Shown one piece after another: positions 7,725-16,335 of a DNA stretch of 64,000 nucleotides. Positions within the stretch are counted from its first letter, which is position 1; every line of letters starts with the position of its first letter. The DNA is from Scytonema sp. UIC 10036. Its GTDB lineage: Bacteria; Cyanobacteriota; Cyanobacteriia; Cyanobacteriales; Nostocaceae. The DNA is taken from the NCBI RefSeq assembly GCF_009725235.1, contig NZ_WJFC01000005.1, positions 101,955 through 165,954 of the forward strand. Reading direction: 5' to 3'. Under the pieces are notes generated by a model. It saw only the letters and a program-made list of their open reading frames with translations, searched no databases and had not been told where the DNA came from. The position numbers and the translations under genes were made by a program.

Positions 7725-9875
7725 CTAAATTTTAAAGATTTCAGGAGGTAAGTTAATTGCAAGCTGCAATGGTTGGGGAATGTTTTGTAGATTTACTACA
7801 TAATCTCCGTAACGCTTGATATTCCGAGTACCAAAAGGACTTAAGGCTGCGACAAGTCTATGATTTACAGGGTATCCTTCTGTAATCAATGCTTGAATCG
7901 CCAATGACATATCAACGGTATTTTGTAAAATTACAGCGCTAGCAATTAAATCAAGGTATTTAAGTCGTTTTTCTTGTTCAATAGGGTCATTCTCTGTTAT
8001 TATCCCATCTTTCCCAAAAAATAACCACTTCACGAAACTATGATATTCTTCGACAATATTTGTGCAGGCAGTTATCTCTCGACGCATTGGTATATCGGAA
8101 ATATAATGTAGTAAAAAGATTGTCCTTATTACCATTCCTAATTCTTTAAATGCTTGATAAAGACGATTTTTACGACTGCTGCTGTTTAATCTCCGCAGCA
8201 ATACAGAAGGCATTACCTTTCCTTTATAAATTGATAGCACTACTCGCATCATATCGTGCCAATGGGTTTTAATTAAATTCCAATTCACTACACCTTTGAA
8301 TAAAGGGTCAATATATTTGTAGGTTGCATCTTTACTTGGACGTAAGAAAGCACAGTCTTTCCAGTTACGTATTCTTGGTCTAAGGTTTATACCAAGAAGA
8401 AAAGATAAGCCAAAAATAGGTGTAGACTGTCCTTGAGTATCTGCACTTATAGTATCAGGTTGAATATCCGATGTGTTTTTCTCCAGCGCATCTAAAAAAT
8501 ATATACCTTCCCACACGCCACAAGTAATAAAGTGGGTAAATAAAGCTATATATTTATCAGATACAAGATGATATGCAATACCACCATAGCCACCATAACG
8601 AATGTGGTACTCACTATTTAAATTATTTTCGTAAATCTCGAACTTACTACCGTCAGCAGCGGCTTTCTTACCAGTACCCCAAATCGATGGTAAACTGAAT
8701 AAGTTGTAAGCATTAATGATATCACGAACCCCTGCTTCCAAGGTTTGGGAAGTAATGTGACGACGGTTCGTATAGGAAATCATGTGAGAAGTTACGGCCC
8801 CTTTGGTATGACGGGCAGTTTGATTTGGTCCTAAATTACATCCATAACCAAAAGTAGTTAGAATATAACGCTCTGTTGCTTGTTTCATCTTGGCTTCGCT
8901 TCCAGACAAATGTCCAAAATGTCTCGTCCAATTTAACCAATGCTCAACATTACATAAAATTTCTAAAATACCGCGTTCTGGCATTTTTTGACGGATTGCT
9001 TCTTCTAATTCCTCAACTCCTTTTGGTTTATCTAGAGGTGGAATTTTTTTGAGTACAGGTTCACCGTTTTTACTAATGGTTACTTGCTTACCATCAGACA
9101 GCAATTTATCAGCTGAATTAGCTACAGACGTTAATTCGTTACATAAATATTCAATAAAATCGCTACTGTTTGAAGGAAATCCTAATTGTTTACAATAATC
9201 ATCAAGTTCCTGCAAACATTCCTGCTCTGACAGTAATTGCTCACGTTTAGGAGGAGATTTAAGTAAGTTAAGCGTTGCCGTTGATTCAGGTGTCTCTCCT
9301 AATAACAAAGAGTCTAAATAAGCTTGCTCAACACTAGATAAACTTTTAGAGACTTTTAAAAATAATCTATTGTTAGTAACTGAACGTACATGACATACCA
9401 AACGGTCAAGAGCATTAAATGATGGTAACTCATACCGCTCTTTTACTAATTCCTCGATAGCTATATTAATCAAATCAGCAGGGTGATCTAATCTCAGAGT
9501 GCCAGAAGCCACAACAATAGCTATTAATTTTTGAGCTTTCTTATCGTAAGCTTTTACTCCCAAATACGTAAGTATTGCTTGTTGGTAATTACGTCGCTGG
9601 CGTTCTGTTGGAATGGTTTTTACCGATTCACGTAACTTTAAATACGAACGTAAATGTCTAATAATTATTTCAGGTACGTACTCTGGATGCGGGAAATACC
9701 CAAGCCTTTGGAAGGATTTAAACATTACCATGAAGCAAAGTAACCCTTCGGGTGTGCGAACACGAGACTTAACAAACTTGATTTCTGATTCCGTTGGTGT
9801 ATAAAGTTCAGCTAGCTCTTTCGCAGAGGGATGTGACTTAAAGCGAGGGTAAGCGGTACGTTCTATTACGGTCAT
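7725..9875 (-). CDS. tnpA: Tn3-family transposase TnpA with a large internal deletion
   Basis: The 716-residue protein has the Tn3 N-terminal domain (ELYTPTESEIKFV..., and ...TATLNLLKSPPKR near residue 210) and the catalytic C-terminal half: Asp in AAADGSKFEI, Asp in ISADTQGQS, Glu in TNIVEEYHSFVKW. Family members are usually near 970-1000 residues. The sequence jumps from LLKSPPKR directly to EQLLSEQECLQELDDYCKQL, a block normally about 250 residues further on. This indicates an in-frame deletion of the central region. The catalytic residues remain but function is doubtful. The stop is just inside the pentapeptide-gene side. Confidence 0.88.
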   Translation of the reverse strand: MTVIERTAYPRFKSHPSAKELAELYTPTESEIKFVKSRVRTPEGLLCFMVMFKSFQRLGYFPHPEYVPEIIIRHLRSYLKLRESVKTIPTERQRRNYQQAILTYLGVKAYDKKAQKLIAIVVASGTLRLDHPADLINIAIEELVKERYELPSFNALDRLVCHVRSVTNNRLFLKVSKSLSSVEQAYLDSLLLGETPESTATLNLLKSPPKREQLLSEQECLQELDDYCKQLGFPSNSSDFIEYLCNELTSVANSADKLLSDGKQVTISKNGEPVLKKIPPLDKPKGVEELEEAIRQKMPERGILEILCNVEHWLNWTRHFGHLSGSEAKMKQATERYILTTFGYGCNLGPNQTARHTKGAVTSHMISYTNRRHITSQTLEAGVRDIINAYNLFSLPSIWGTGKKAAADGSKFEIYENNLNSEYHIRYGGYGGIAYHLVSDKYIALFTHFITCGVWEGIYFLDALEKNTSDIQPDTISADTQGQSTPIFGLSFLLGINLRPRIRNWKDCAFLRPSKDATYKYIDPLFKGVVNWNLIKTHWHDMMRVVLSIYKGKVMPSVLLRRLNSSSRKNRLYQAFKELGMVIRTIFLLHYISDIPMRREITACTNIVEEYHSFVKWLFFGKDGIITENDPIEQEKRLKYLDLIASAVILQNTVDMSLAIQALITEGYPVNHRLVAALSPFGTRNIKRYGDYVVNLQNIPQPLQLAINLPPEIFKI

Positions 9876-9878
9876 TCA

Positions 9879-10266
9879 AGTATAAAAAATCAATTTTATT
9901 GTTAAGTAATGTCACTAGACCCAAAATTTGTCTGGGTCTGGAAGCATAACTGAGTCTTTAAATGTCTAAAACCCTTATCATTACGTTGCTGCTTCGTTCT
10001 CAATTGCTAACCTTAGAAGGATAACTTGTCCTTAAATGCAAAATGGAACCATAAAGAGTCCGCAAGTGCAAAGATTTTTTCCTTATTCAGTGATGCCTAA
10101 GTTTCTTTTAAGACAAAGTACTGACTGGCATAGAAAAGGCATATGTTAAGGTTTTATCCTGGTCATCAAAAATTTTCACGCATTTTTACAGGAATTTACA
10201 ATCAAAAACGGGTAATTGATGAGCGGAGAAGGTTAAGGAAAGATTATGTAAAAATCGGGAAGGTTT
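9879..10266. other. Intergenic stretch, possible left end of a Tn7-like element
   Basis: Three similar motifs occur: 9952-9970 (GAGTCTTTAAATGTCTAAA), 10026-10043 (TTGTCCTTAAATGCAAAA) and 10056-10073 (GAGTCCGCAAGTGCAAAG). Spaced, same-orientation motifs next to tnsAB are what TnsB-binding sites look like. AGACCC...GGGTCT near 9918-9940 can form a hairpin. No gene is supported. The corresponding right end is not visible because the downstream tns genes are truncated. Confidence 0.3.
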
Positions 10267-10452
10267 TTACTGCTCTGGGAAAGTGCGTATTGATGACTTT
10301 TGAGGAAATTCCCCATTGTGTTTGGCTAATTTGATGGACATTTCAATCAGAAACGCTGCAAGATTGGCAGTGGGGCGTCCTTGAAATTCAGCCCACGCTT
10401 CTAAATCCTCTAAAACACTGTCGGGCAAAGTAACGTTAATTCTTTTACTCAC
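10267..10452 (-). CDS. Ribbon-helix-helix (CopG/Arc-type) regulator
   Basis: A 61-residue protein beginning with the beta-strand and two helices typical of this fold: KRINVTLPDSVLEDLEAWAE, then GRPTANLAAFLIEMSIK. It starts at GTG 10452. It is divergent from the tnsAB gene, and directly upstream lie two CAGTTT(A)CCAG-like repeats 33 bp apart, so it probably represses itself and perhaps tnsAB. It could instead be a lone antitoxin. Confidence 0.75.
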   Translation of the reverse strand: MSKRINVTLPDSVLEDLEAWAEFQGRPTANLAAFLIEMSIKLAKHNGEFPQKSSIRTFPEQ

Positions 10453-10457
10453 GTTAT

Positions 10458-10501
10458 CAGTTTACCAGTATCTATAAATCAACTGCTGACCAGTTTATCA
10501 G
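10458..10501. promoter_or_regulatory. Paired operator-like repeats between the RHH gene and tnsAB
   Basis: CAGTTTACCAG (10458-10468) and CAGTTTATCAG (10491-10501) are direct repeats with 10 of 11 matching, 33 bp apart, about three helical turns. They sit immediately upstream of the ribbon-helix-helix start codon, where an autorepressor would bind. The binding is inferred. Confidence 0.5.
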
Positions 10502-10612
10502 CAAGGTTAACTTTATATAAGTTACATCATATTTACATCACTACGGATGTATACAAGATAGTAGAGCAAATAGACTTATTGTAATTGATATGTGTAATGA
10601 TGGGGTGCAACC

Positions 10613-13330
10613 ATGATGACACAAGAAGAATTTAACCAATGGTGCATAAGTCAGAGCCTGAGTGCATCTGCTCGACAGGAAATTGAAAGAATTCGCAAAA
10701 CTCTACCATCTCGCAGCGTTGGAAGTCGTTGTAAAAACGTTTCAGGGCGTTATCCAAGCCGTAAGATGGGTGCCACAATTCAATTTGAATCGCATAAAGT
10801 TGAGCTTCCTTTTATTTATCAGTTAGAGCATTCAGAAGATGTTTTAGAGTATTACGACCAGCCACCTCCTTTTAAAATTCAATATCTTTCGGCATCCGGG
10901 CGTAATTTAGGTGTAATAATTACTCCAGATTTTTTTGTAATTAGCTCACAAAGTGCAGGCTGGGTCGAGTGTAAAACAGAAACAGAATTAGAGAAGTTGG
11001 CACAAAAAAGTCCTCATCGTTACCAATTTGGTAATGATAATAAATGGCAATCACCACCAGGGTCAGAATATGCCAAACAGTTTGGTTTTTACTTCCGACT
11101 ATGGTCGAGTGCAAGAATTAACTGGACATTACAGCGGAATCTAGAATTTCTAGAAGATTACTATAAAAGTAATTTATCGTTAATAATTCCAAAACGCGAC
11201 AATATAATTACTTCACTAGTAGAAGCGCACCCAGGAATTTCCATAGCTGAGTTATTGGACTATAAAGGTGTGAACGCAGATGACATTTATAATCTAATAG
11301 CGGCAGAAGAGATCTATGTAAATTTAACCATACACACCTTAGTAGAAGCTGAGAAATGTCGAGTTTTTAAATCTCGTGTGATAGAAAACTCTGTGAAGGC
11401 AATTGAAAGGACGGAAAATTTAGATAAAATTGCGGACACGGTAATTGATTTAATGCCAGGTACGTCAGTCTTTTATGATGGTAGAAGCTTAAATATTATC
11501 TTAGTGGGTCAAGATTATCTTTTACTTAGTGCGAAAGAGTTTGAGACTATAGAACTCAAAATATCGGAGTTCTCAGATTTGATAAACTCCGGTAAAATCA
11601 AAATAAATAAAATCAAAAATCAATCACAAATAAGAGCAAAAGCATTAGAAATATTGAAACAGGCTTCGACTGATGATTTAATAGGAGCCAATCGTCGTTT
11701 TAGTCTATTAAAACCTTATTTAGATGAACAATCAGTAGCAACTGGTACGCCAAAAGAAAGGTCTTTGAGGCGTTGGCTCCATAATTACTGGCAAGCAGAA
11801 CAGAAGTACGGTTATGGCTATTTGGGATTAATATCGTTAGACAAACGTAAAGGCAATCGAGATAGAAAACTGCCCAAACATATTATAGAACTGTTAGAAA
11901 AATTTATCAGTGATGAGTATGAAAATAAAAAGCAGAAAAGTAAACAAGCCGTTTATTCTTCATTTGTTAATACTTGCTTAAAATCTGGAATTAGTGATAC
12001 TCAAATTCCCAGTTATAAAACTTTTATAACAGAAATAAAAAAACGTCCTACTTATTCAAGATTAGAAAAACGTTCAGGGACTCGTGCAGCGTATGAAAGT
12101 GAAGAATTTTATTGGGAACTAGAATTATCTACACCTAGACATGGCGATTTCCCTTTTCACATTGCTCACATTGACCATACAGAGTTGGACATTGAACTAA
12201 GATGCTCTAAAACAGGAAAAGTTCTAGGGAAGCCTTGGCTAAGTTTATTAGTAGATGCATTTACAAGGAGAATTTTAGCAATTTATATCAGCTATGACCC
12301 TCCATCTTATCGTTCTTGCATGATGGTATTGCGAATTTGTGTTCAACGCCATTCAAGACTACCTCAAACAATTGTAACTGATAATGGCAAGGAGTTTTAC
12401 AGTACTTACTTTGAAACATTACTAGCAATGTTTGAATGTACTTTGAAAAGACGACCCCCAGCAAAGCCTCGATTTAGTAGTGTTTGTGAGAGATTATTTG
12501 GAACAACAAATACTCAGTTTTTGTATAACTTAGCAGGTAATACTCAAATTACCAAAAAAGTCAGATTAATGACTAAATCTGTAAATCCTAAAAATCTTTC
12601 TGTTTGGACTTTAGGACTCTTATATATGCATTTAACAGAATGGGCTTACTCAATTTACGATACAACTGAGCATCCAGCATTGCAAGGTCAAAGCCCTGAT
12701 GAAGCTTTTACTTACGGGATAAAGCAATTTGGTTGCCGTAATGGACGAATGATTCCATTTGATGAGAACTTCCGGATTCTCACTTTACCAACAACAAAAA
12801 AGGGTAAAGCAAAAGTTCAAATTGGAAAGGGAATAAAAATAGATAATAAATACTATTGGCATAGCGCATTTCGTGACCCGCAAATAGAAAAAACTTTAGT
12901 TAATGTTAGATATGACCCTTTTAATGCTGGGATTGCCTATGCTTATGTCCAAGGAATTTGGGTTGAATGCATTAGTGAATATTATCCTTTATTTAGAGGA
13001 CATTCTGAAAAAGAAATAATTATTGCAACTACTGAATTAAAAAAACAGCAACAAAATCATGGTAGTAATAACAAAATTCGCTCTTTACAATTAGCACAAT
13101 TTATGGCTAGTACAGAAGCAGAAGAATGTTTGCTTGCACAACGCTTAAAGGACTCACAAGCACTTGAAGTTATCAGCGTGATAAATGGTGGTTTACCAAA
13201 TATTAATCCTTACGGTGAATCAAGTGATAATCAATTATCTGCTATCGAGAGCAAACAAGACGATAATCGAATGACTCAGGCTCATGAATTTATTAATCCT
13301 GATAAGCTACAAACTTTTGCTGAGTACTAG
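10613..13330 (+). CDS. tnsAB: TnsA-TnsB fusion transposase of a Tn7-like element
   Basis: This 905-residue protein joins an N-terminal TnsA-type endonuclease (residues about 45-170: VELPFIYQLEHSEDV, TPDFFVI, GWVECKTE giving D...ExK, then QFGFYFRLWSSARINW) to a TnsB-type DDE transposase (D521 in AHIDHTELD, D590 in VTDNGKEFY, E626 in SSVCERLFG). TnsA cuts the 5' ends and TnsB the 3' ends, so the fusion should allow cut-and-paste excision. Fused TnsAB occurs in several cyanobacterial Tn7-like groups, including type I-B CRISPR-associated transposons, but no cas genes or CRISPR array lie nearby. The catalytic residues look intact; the partner TnsC is truncated. Confidence 0.88.
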   Translation: MMTQEEFNQWCISQSLSASARQEIERIRKTLPSRSVGSRCKNVSGRYPSRKMGATIQFESHKVELPFIYQLEHSEDVLEYYDQPPPFKIQYLSASGRNLGVIITPDFFVISSQSAGWVECKTETELEKLAQKSPHRYQFGNDNKWQSPPGSEYAKQFGFYFRLWSSARINWTLQRNLEFLEDYYKSNLSLIIPKRDNIITSLVEAHPGISIAELLDYKGVNADDIYNLIAAEEIYVNLTIHTLVEAEKCRVFKSRVIENSVKAIERTENLDKIADTVIDLMPGTSVFYDGRSLNIILVGQDYLLLSAKEFETIELKISEFSDLINSGKIKINKIKNQSQIRAKALEILKQASTDDLIGANRRFSLLKPYLDEQSVATGTPKERSLRRWLHNYWQAEQKYGYGYLGLISLDKRKGNRDRKLPKHIIELLEKFISDEYENKKQKSKQAVYSSFVNTCLKSGISDTQIPSYKTFITEIKKRPTYSRLEKRSGTRAAYESEEFYWELELSTPRHGDFPFHIAHIDHTELDIELRCSKTGKVLGKPWLSLLVDAFTRRILAIYISYDPPSYRSCMMVLRICVQRHSRLPQTIVTDNGKEFYSTYFETLLAMFECTLKRRPPAKPRFSSVCERLFGTTNTQFLYNLAGNTQITKKVRLMTKSVNPKNLSVWTLGLLYMHLTEWAYSIYDTTEHPALQGQSPDEAFTYGIKQFGCRNGRMIPFDENFRILTLPTTKKGKAKVQIGKGIKIDNKYYWHSAFRDPQIEKTLVNVRYDPFNAGIAYAYVQGIWVECISEYYPLFRGHSEKEIIIATTELKKQQQNHGSNNKIRSLQLAQFMASTEAEECLLAQRLKDSQALEVISVINGGLPNINPYGESSDNQLSAIESKQDDNRMTQAHEFINPDKLQTFAEY

Positions 13331-13333
13331 TTT

Positions 13334-13930
13334 ATGAAAGATAATCAACAATTTACATCAGATTCTCAAAAAGCCTCGTTACATGAAAAACTGGCTGACT
13401 ATGATTCATATACAATGGCGCATCCTTATTTAGATATAGCTTTTGAAACTCTCAAGCCAATCATAACTAATTGTGGAGAATCACGAATCATTTTTATTGT
13501 TGGACCAACAGGAGTAGGTAAAACAAAATTACGTTTACTAATTGAAAAATGGATAATTGAGTCATCATTATCTTTATTAGATGTTGACAGAGGTTGTATT
13601 CCAGTTGCGAGTATTGAAGCACGTCTGTTAGGAGGAGGTTTATTTAATTTCAAAGACCACCTCAAACGTTGTTTATATGCGCTAGCAGAACCACCTGGGT
13701 TAGTTAAAAATAAAATAAATTACGGAACTTCAAGTGTTTATCATAATCTTGATGGAGAATTAATTGTTAAACCAACAATTTTGGAAACTGAGTTAGGGTG
13801 GGCATTAGAGCAAGCTTTACATCATCGAAGACCTAAAATTTTCTTTATTGATGAAGCTCATCATTTATTAGCTGTAGCTGGGGCGCGAGTATCAATGGAA
13901 CAGAAAACCGGGATAAGAAAAAAGTCGTGA
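13334..13930 (+). pseudogene. tnsC: Truncated TnsC-like AAA+ ATPase
   Basis: It starts four bases after tnsAB. Walker A is VGPTGVGKTK (near residue 62) and Walker B is FFIDEAHHLL (near residue 177). The TnsC-like sequence ends at about 13890 with AVAGAR, where family members continue for another 100-300 residues with sensor motifs. The last 13 residues (VSMEQKTGIRKKS) are unrelated filler before a stop. Loss of the sensor and C-terminal parts should prevent oligomerisation and target selection. The break marks the left boundary of different DNA containing a repressor and a tyrosine recombinase. Confidence 0.8.
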
Positions 13931-13945
13931 AAAATTGACCCCTAC

Positions 13946-13988
13946 CATGTATATACATGATAGAATGAACTTGCCATGTATATACATA
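13946..13988. promoter_or_regulatory. Two palindromic operator-like sites upstream of an RHH gene
   Basis: CATGTATATACATG (13946-13959) is a perfect 14-bp palindrome, repeated at 13975-13988 with one base change, 29 bp apart. The second copy ends five bases before the likely ATG of the downstream ribbon-helix-helix gene. This is the typical layout of autoregulatory operators. Confidence 0.6.
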
Positions 13989-13993
13989 GAGAT

Positions 13994-14209
13994 ATGGATC
14001 AGTACTCCGGAACAAGACAAAAATCTCAAAGGCGACCTCGTACACCAGATGGTAAATTTGAAACAGATTACTCCGATTCTCAAAAACGGTTAAGGTCTAT
14101 CCGCTTGACGGACGAGGCTTGGGAAAAACTTTATCAAATAGCAGAGAAAAACCATATAACTCGAAGTGAGGTGATAGAGATATTCACTCGCGGTGGGGAG
14201 TTGTACTAA
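13994..14209 (+). CDS. Ribbon-helix-helix-like transcriptional regulator
   Basis: The ATG at 13994 (MDQYSGTRQK...) is preferred over an upstream ATG that lies inside the palindromic operator. The 71-residue protein has a basic N-terminus (KSQRRPRTPDGKF) and the core RLRSIRLTDEAWEKLYQIAE followed by NHITRSEVIEIFTR, a strand-helix-helix arrangement. It likely binds the two CATGTATATACATG sites just upstream and represses itself. Its neighbour is a divergently placed integrase, which it might also control. Confidence 0.6.
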   Translation: MDQYSGTRQKSQRRPRTPDGKFETDYSDSQKRLRSIRLTDEAWEKLYQIAEKNHITRSEVIEIFTRGGELY

Positions 14210-14410
14210 GGGTTTTCTTGGTAAGAATCCCAGTAAAAGCGTGTAATTTATGACTAAATATTGGGATTTTCGTAGCGTCAATCCATATTTTGACAGTAAA
14301 TAGTATTGTATCAACTTTGCGCTAGACATTAAAATATTTTTTTATTACTCGCTTCTACTATACCCATTTATCAAACAGTAATGCACACAATTATATTCGC
14401 TCTTGACAGC

Positions 14411-15313
14411 TTATCTACCAGTATCTATTAACGCATTTAATGCACGTTGAGCAACTTCTTCCGCTTTTGATGATGTTACTTTTTGGTAACGTAAAGTTGT
14501 TTGTATACTCTCGTGCCCCATCAAGGCTCTTAATTCCTCAATTCCCATCAGACCAACTCTTTCCGTTGCAAAAGTGTGTCTCAAATCGTGAATACGAACA
14601 CTGAGCAATTGCGGATATGAACTAGTAAATTGTTGCCAATAATCATGTACAGTGCGATAGCTAATTCTACTTATACGCCCTGTGACTGGGTGTTGTGCTG
14701 TAAATAAAGCTGGATGGCTCTGATGTCTCCCAAGTTGTAGATATCTTGTAAGTGCGGTCGATGCGTCTTGACTGTAAAAACACCAACGCTGTTTATTGCC
14801 TTTACCAATTACTTGAAATTTATTTTTGTCTAAGTCTACATCTTCTAAATTGAGCGCCAAAAGCTCGGAAATACGGCATCCTGTGCGATGTAAGAGATGT
14901 ACAACGGCATTCATACGAGCATCGCAAGCTACTGTTTTATACAGTAGACTTAATTGCTCTGAAGTTAAAAAACGTACTACTTCATCTGTAGAATGTTCGC
15001 CTTTTTCTTTATCTGGCTGGCGTTGTTTTAATCCACGTATGGGATTAGACTTTAAATACCCTTGTTCTACTGCAAAGTTAAGTAAGCTTTGAAGTATCGC
15101 TTGATGCTTATGGTGGGTTGTATATTTTAAATGGCTTAAGCTTAAAAGGTACTCAATTAAAGTTTGGCGACTGATAATTTCTATTGACCAACTTCCGTAC
15201 TCTTTGAGTAAAGGTAAAAGTGATAATTCGTAAGTAGTCCTGGTAGTTTTTGAGAGTTCAGGACGTTCTAAAAATTGTGTTGCCACAGTGGCTAAAGTTA
15301 CAGCAATATACAC
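14411..15313 (-). CDS. Tyrosine recombinase (XerC/D-like integrase)
   Basis: A 300-residue protein with an N-terminal SAM-like core-binding domain (residues 1-100) and a catalytic domain. Visible active-site residues are Arg in HRTGCRISELLALN, Lys in VIGKGNKQR, HDLRHTFATE (HxxR), GHESIQTTLRYQ (His, then the Tyr nucleophile). The length is normal. Inside a Tn3-family element it may resolve cointegrates, as the tyrosine recombinase TnpI does in Tn4430-type elements, or it may derive from a separate integrative element that cut the tnsC gene. No attachment site is recognised. Confidence 0.88.
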   Translation of the reverse strand: MYIAVTLATVATQFLERPELSKTTRTTYELSLLPLLKEYGSWSIEIISRQTLIEYLLSLSHLKYTTHHKHQAILQSLLNFAVEQGYLKSNPIRGLKQRQPDKEKGEHSTDEVVRFLTSEQLSLLYKTVACDARMNAVVHLLHRTGCRISELLALNLEDVDLDKNKFQVIGKGNKQRWCFYSQDASTALTRYLQLGRHQSHPALFTAQHPVTGRISRISYRTVHDYWQQFTSSYPQLLSVRIHDLRHTFATERVGLMGIEELRALMGHESIQTTLRYQKVTSSKAEEVAQRALNALIDTGR

Positions 15314-15389
15314 AATATTTATGTGCTTATAGCAAGGTTTTTTATTCTTAAATCATATATCTTTTTAAGAAAAATATTGGTAGCGTTTC

Positions 15390-15851
15390 ATGGACACTCT
15401 TAAAAAGCCCAAACAAGGAGAATCCCTTGCTGCCTACGTATTGCGAATTAGAAAGATACTCAAGTTGACTCAGTTTGAGTTAGCGTCGGCTGCTGGTATA
15501 CACTCTCGGTCGGTGGGGAAGATTGAACGGGGATTAACAACAAGACTAAACCGAAAAACACTGCAAGGTCTTGCGGTCGGGTTAGGAGTGTCAGTTGAGT
15601 ACTTGGAAGCAACTGTGCTAGGCTCCGAGGTTATAGAGGCACCACAGAGCATTAAATTTTGTCCAGTGTGTTGGAAACCCGGAAGTGCTGCTGACCCAAT
15701 GTGGGGTAATATTAGAGCTAAATTCTGTTACCTGTGCGGTACACAGTTACGCGCTAACTGTGCAAATTGTGGTGAGTTGGTCGTGTCGTTGAAATACAGG
15801 TACTGTCCAATGTGCGGATATTCTTATAAAGAGCCAATTGCTAAAACTTAG
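15390..15851 (+). CDS. Helix-turn-helix regulator with C-terminal double zinc ribbon
   Basis: A 153-residue protein. The N-terminal Xre-type domain (residues about 12-72) reads AYVLRIRKILKLTQFELASA, AGIHSRSVGKIERG, then GLGVSVEYLEATV. The C-terminal part contains CxxC pairs typical of zinc ribbons: FCPVCW, FCYLCG, NCANCG, YCPMCGY. It lies divergent from the tyrosine recombinase at the right end of the Tn3 element, 22 bp short of the terminal repeat, so it may regulate the recombinase. The fusion of an Xre domain with a double zinc ribbon is unusual. Confidence 0.75.
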   Translation: MDTLKKPKQGESLAAYVLRIRKILKLTQFELASAAGIHSRSVGKIERGLTTRLNRKTLQGLAVGLGVSVEYLEATVLGSEVIEAPQSIKFCPVCWKPGSAADPMWGNIRAKFCYLCGTQLRANCANCGELVVSLKYRYCPMCGYSYKEPIAKT

Positions 15852-15873
15852 ATTTGGTAAGGGTTTTGAGCCT

Positions 15874-15910
15874 CTATTTCCGTTTTCGCGCGGATCTCGG
15901 CTCAACCTCC
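15874..15910 (-). repeat. Right terminal inverted repeat of the Tn3-family element
   Basis: Exact inverted match to 7063-7099 over 37 bp. It abuts a DUF499-like gene fragment. Confidence 0.85.
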
Positions 15911-16120
15911 GGAAGGTCCGCCATCTATTGTGGAGAAAATTTTCAATGAAACAGGAGAGTCGGGTAAGTTTCGCACGTTTAGAAATCGCTTGTTATTCTT
16001 AGTCGCTAACAAGCAAGAATTAGAACGCGCAATTGACAATGCTAGGGAGTTTCGTGCGATTCAGAACATTTTGAATTCTCCCAATCGCTTGCAAGATTTA
16101 TCGGAAAGCCAGCTCAAACA
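15911..16120 (+). pseudogene. Fragment of a DUF499-type (defence-associated) ATPase gene
   Basis: The frame opens directly at the Tn3 terminal repeat (GGPPSIVEKIFNETG...) and includes GKFRTFRNRLLFLVANKQ, which resembles the segment GTPRTFRNxLVFLV in DUF499 proteins. Those are large ATPases found with DUF1156 methylases and PLD helicases in defence islands. The N-terminus is lost at the Tn3 end, and the right side is interrupted at 16120 by the small Tn7-like element. Confidence 0.6.
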
Positions 16121-16254
16121 TGTGGGTTCGCACATAAAGTGAAATTTTGAGAACGAATTTATAGGGGTTTCAGCCAATGGGTGTCGCGCATAAAGTGAAA
16201 ACGCTTATTTCTCAAGGCTTAAGCGCAATTTTGAAATTCGCGCATAAATTGAAA
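16121..16254 (+). repeat. Left end of the minimal Tn7-like element with three TnsB-type sites
   Basis: Sites at 16127-16144 (TTCGCACATAAAGTGAAA), 16184-16200 (TCGCGCATAAAGTGAAA) and 16237-16254 (TTCGCGCATAAATTGAAA). All point the same way. Unequal site numbers at the two ends are typical of Tn7-like elements and set end polarity. Confidence 0.8.
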
Positions 16255-16335
16255 TTTTCCTGACTACCTCTACGTTAAAAGTAAAAGTTTCCGAACAGCA
16301 CCCCGCCGCGTGCCAGTTAGGGAAAGTCTTAATAT

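Larger units (their letters stand above)
7063..15910. mobile_element. Tn3-family element, about 8.85 kb, with perfect 37-bp terminal inverted repeats
   Basis: 7063-7099 (starts GGAGGTTGAGCCGAGATCCG) is the exact reverse complement of 15874-15910. Tn3-family ends are typically about 38 bp, and a Tn3-type TnpA gene lies inside. Cargo: a pentapeptide protein, a ribbon-helix-helix gene, a TnsA-TnsB fusion and truncated TnsC, a second ribbon-helix-helix gene, a tyrosine recombinase (a possible cointegrate resolvase) and a helix-turn-helix/zinc-ribbon gene. The 5-bp flanks differ (CTACA left, GGAAG right) and the flanking gene fragments are different and oppositely oriented, so the surrounding DNA was rearranged after insertion. 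Confidence 0.8.

Noticed and set aside
10613..13930. Complete CRISPR-associated transposon of type I-B
   Set aside because: TnsAB is fused as in that group, but no cas genes, CRISPR repeats or TniQ occur, and tnsC is truncated.
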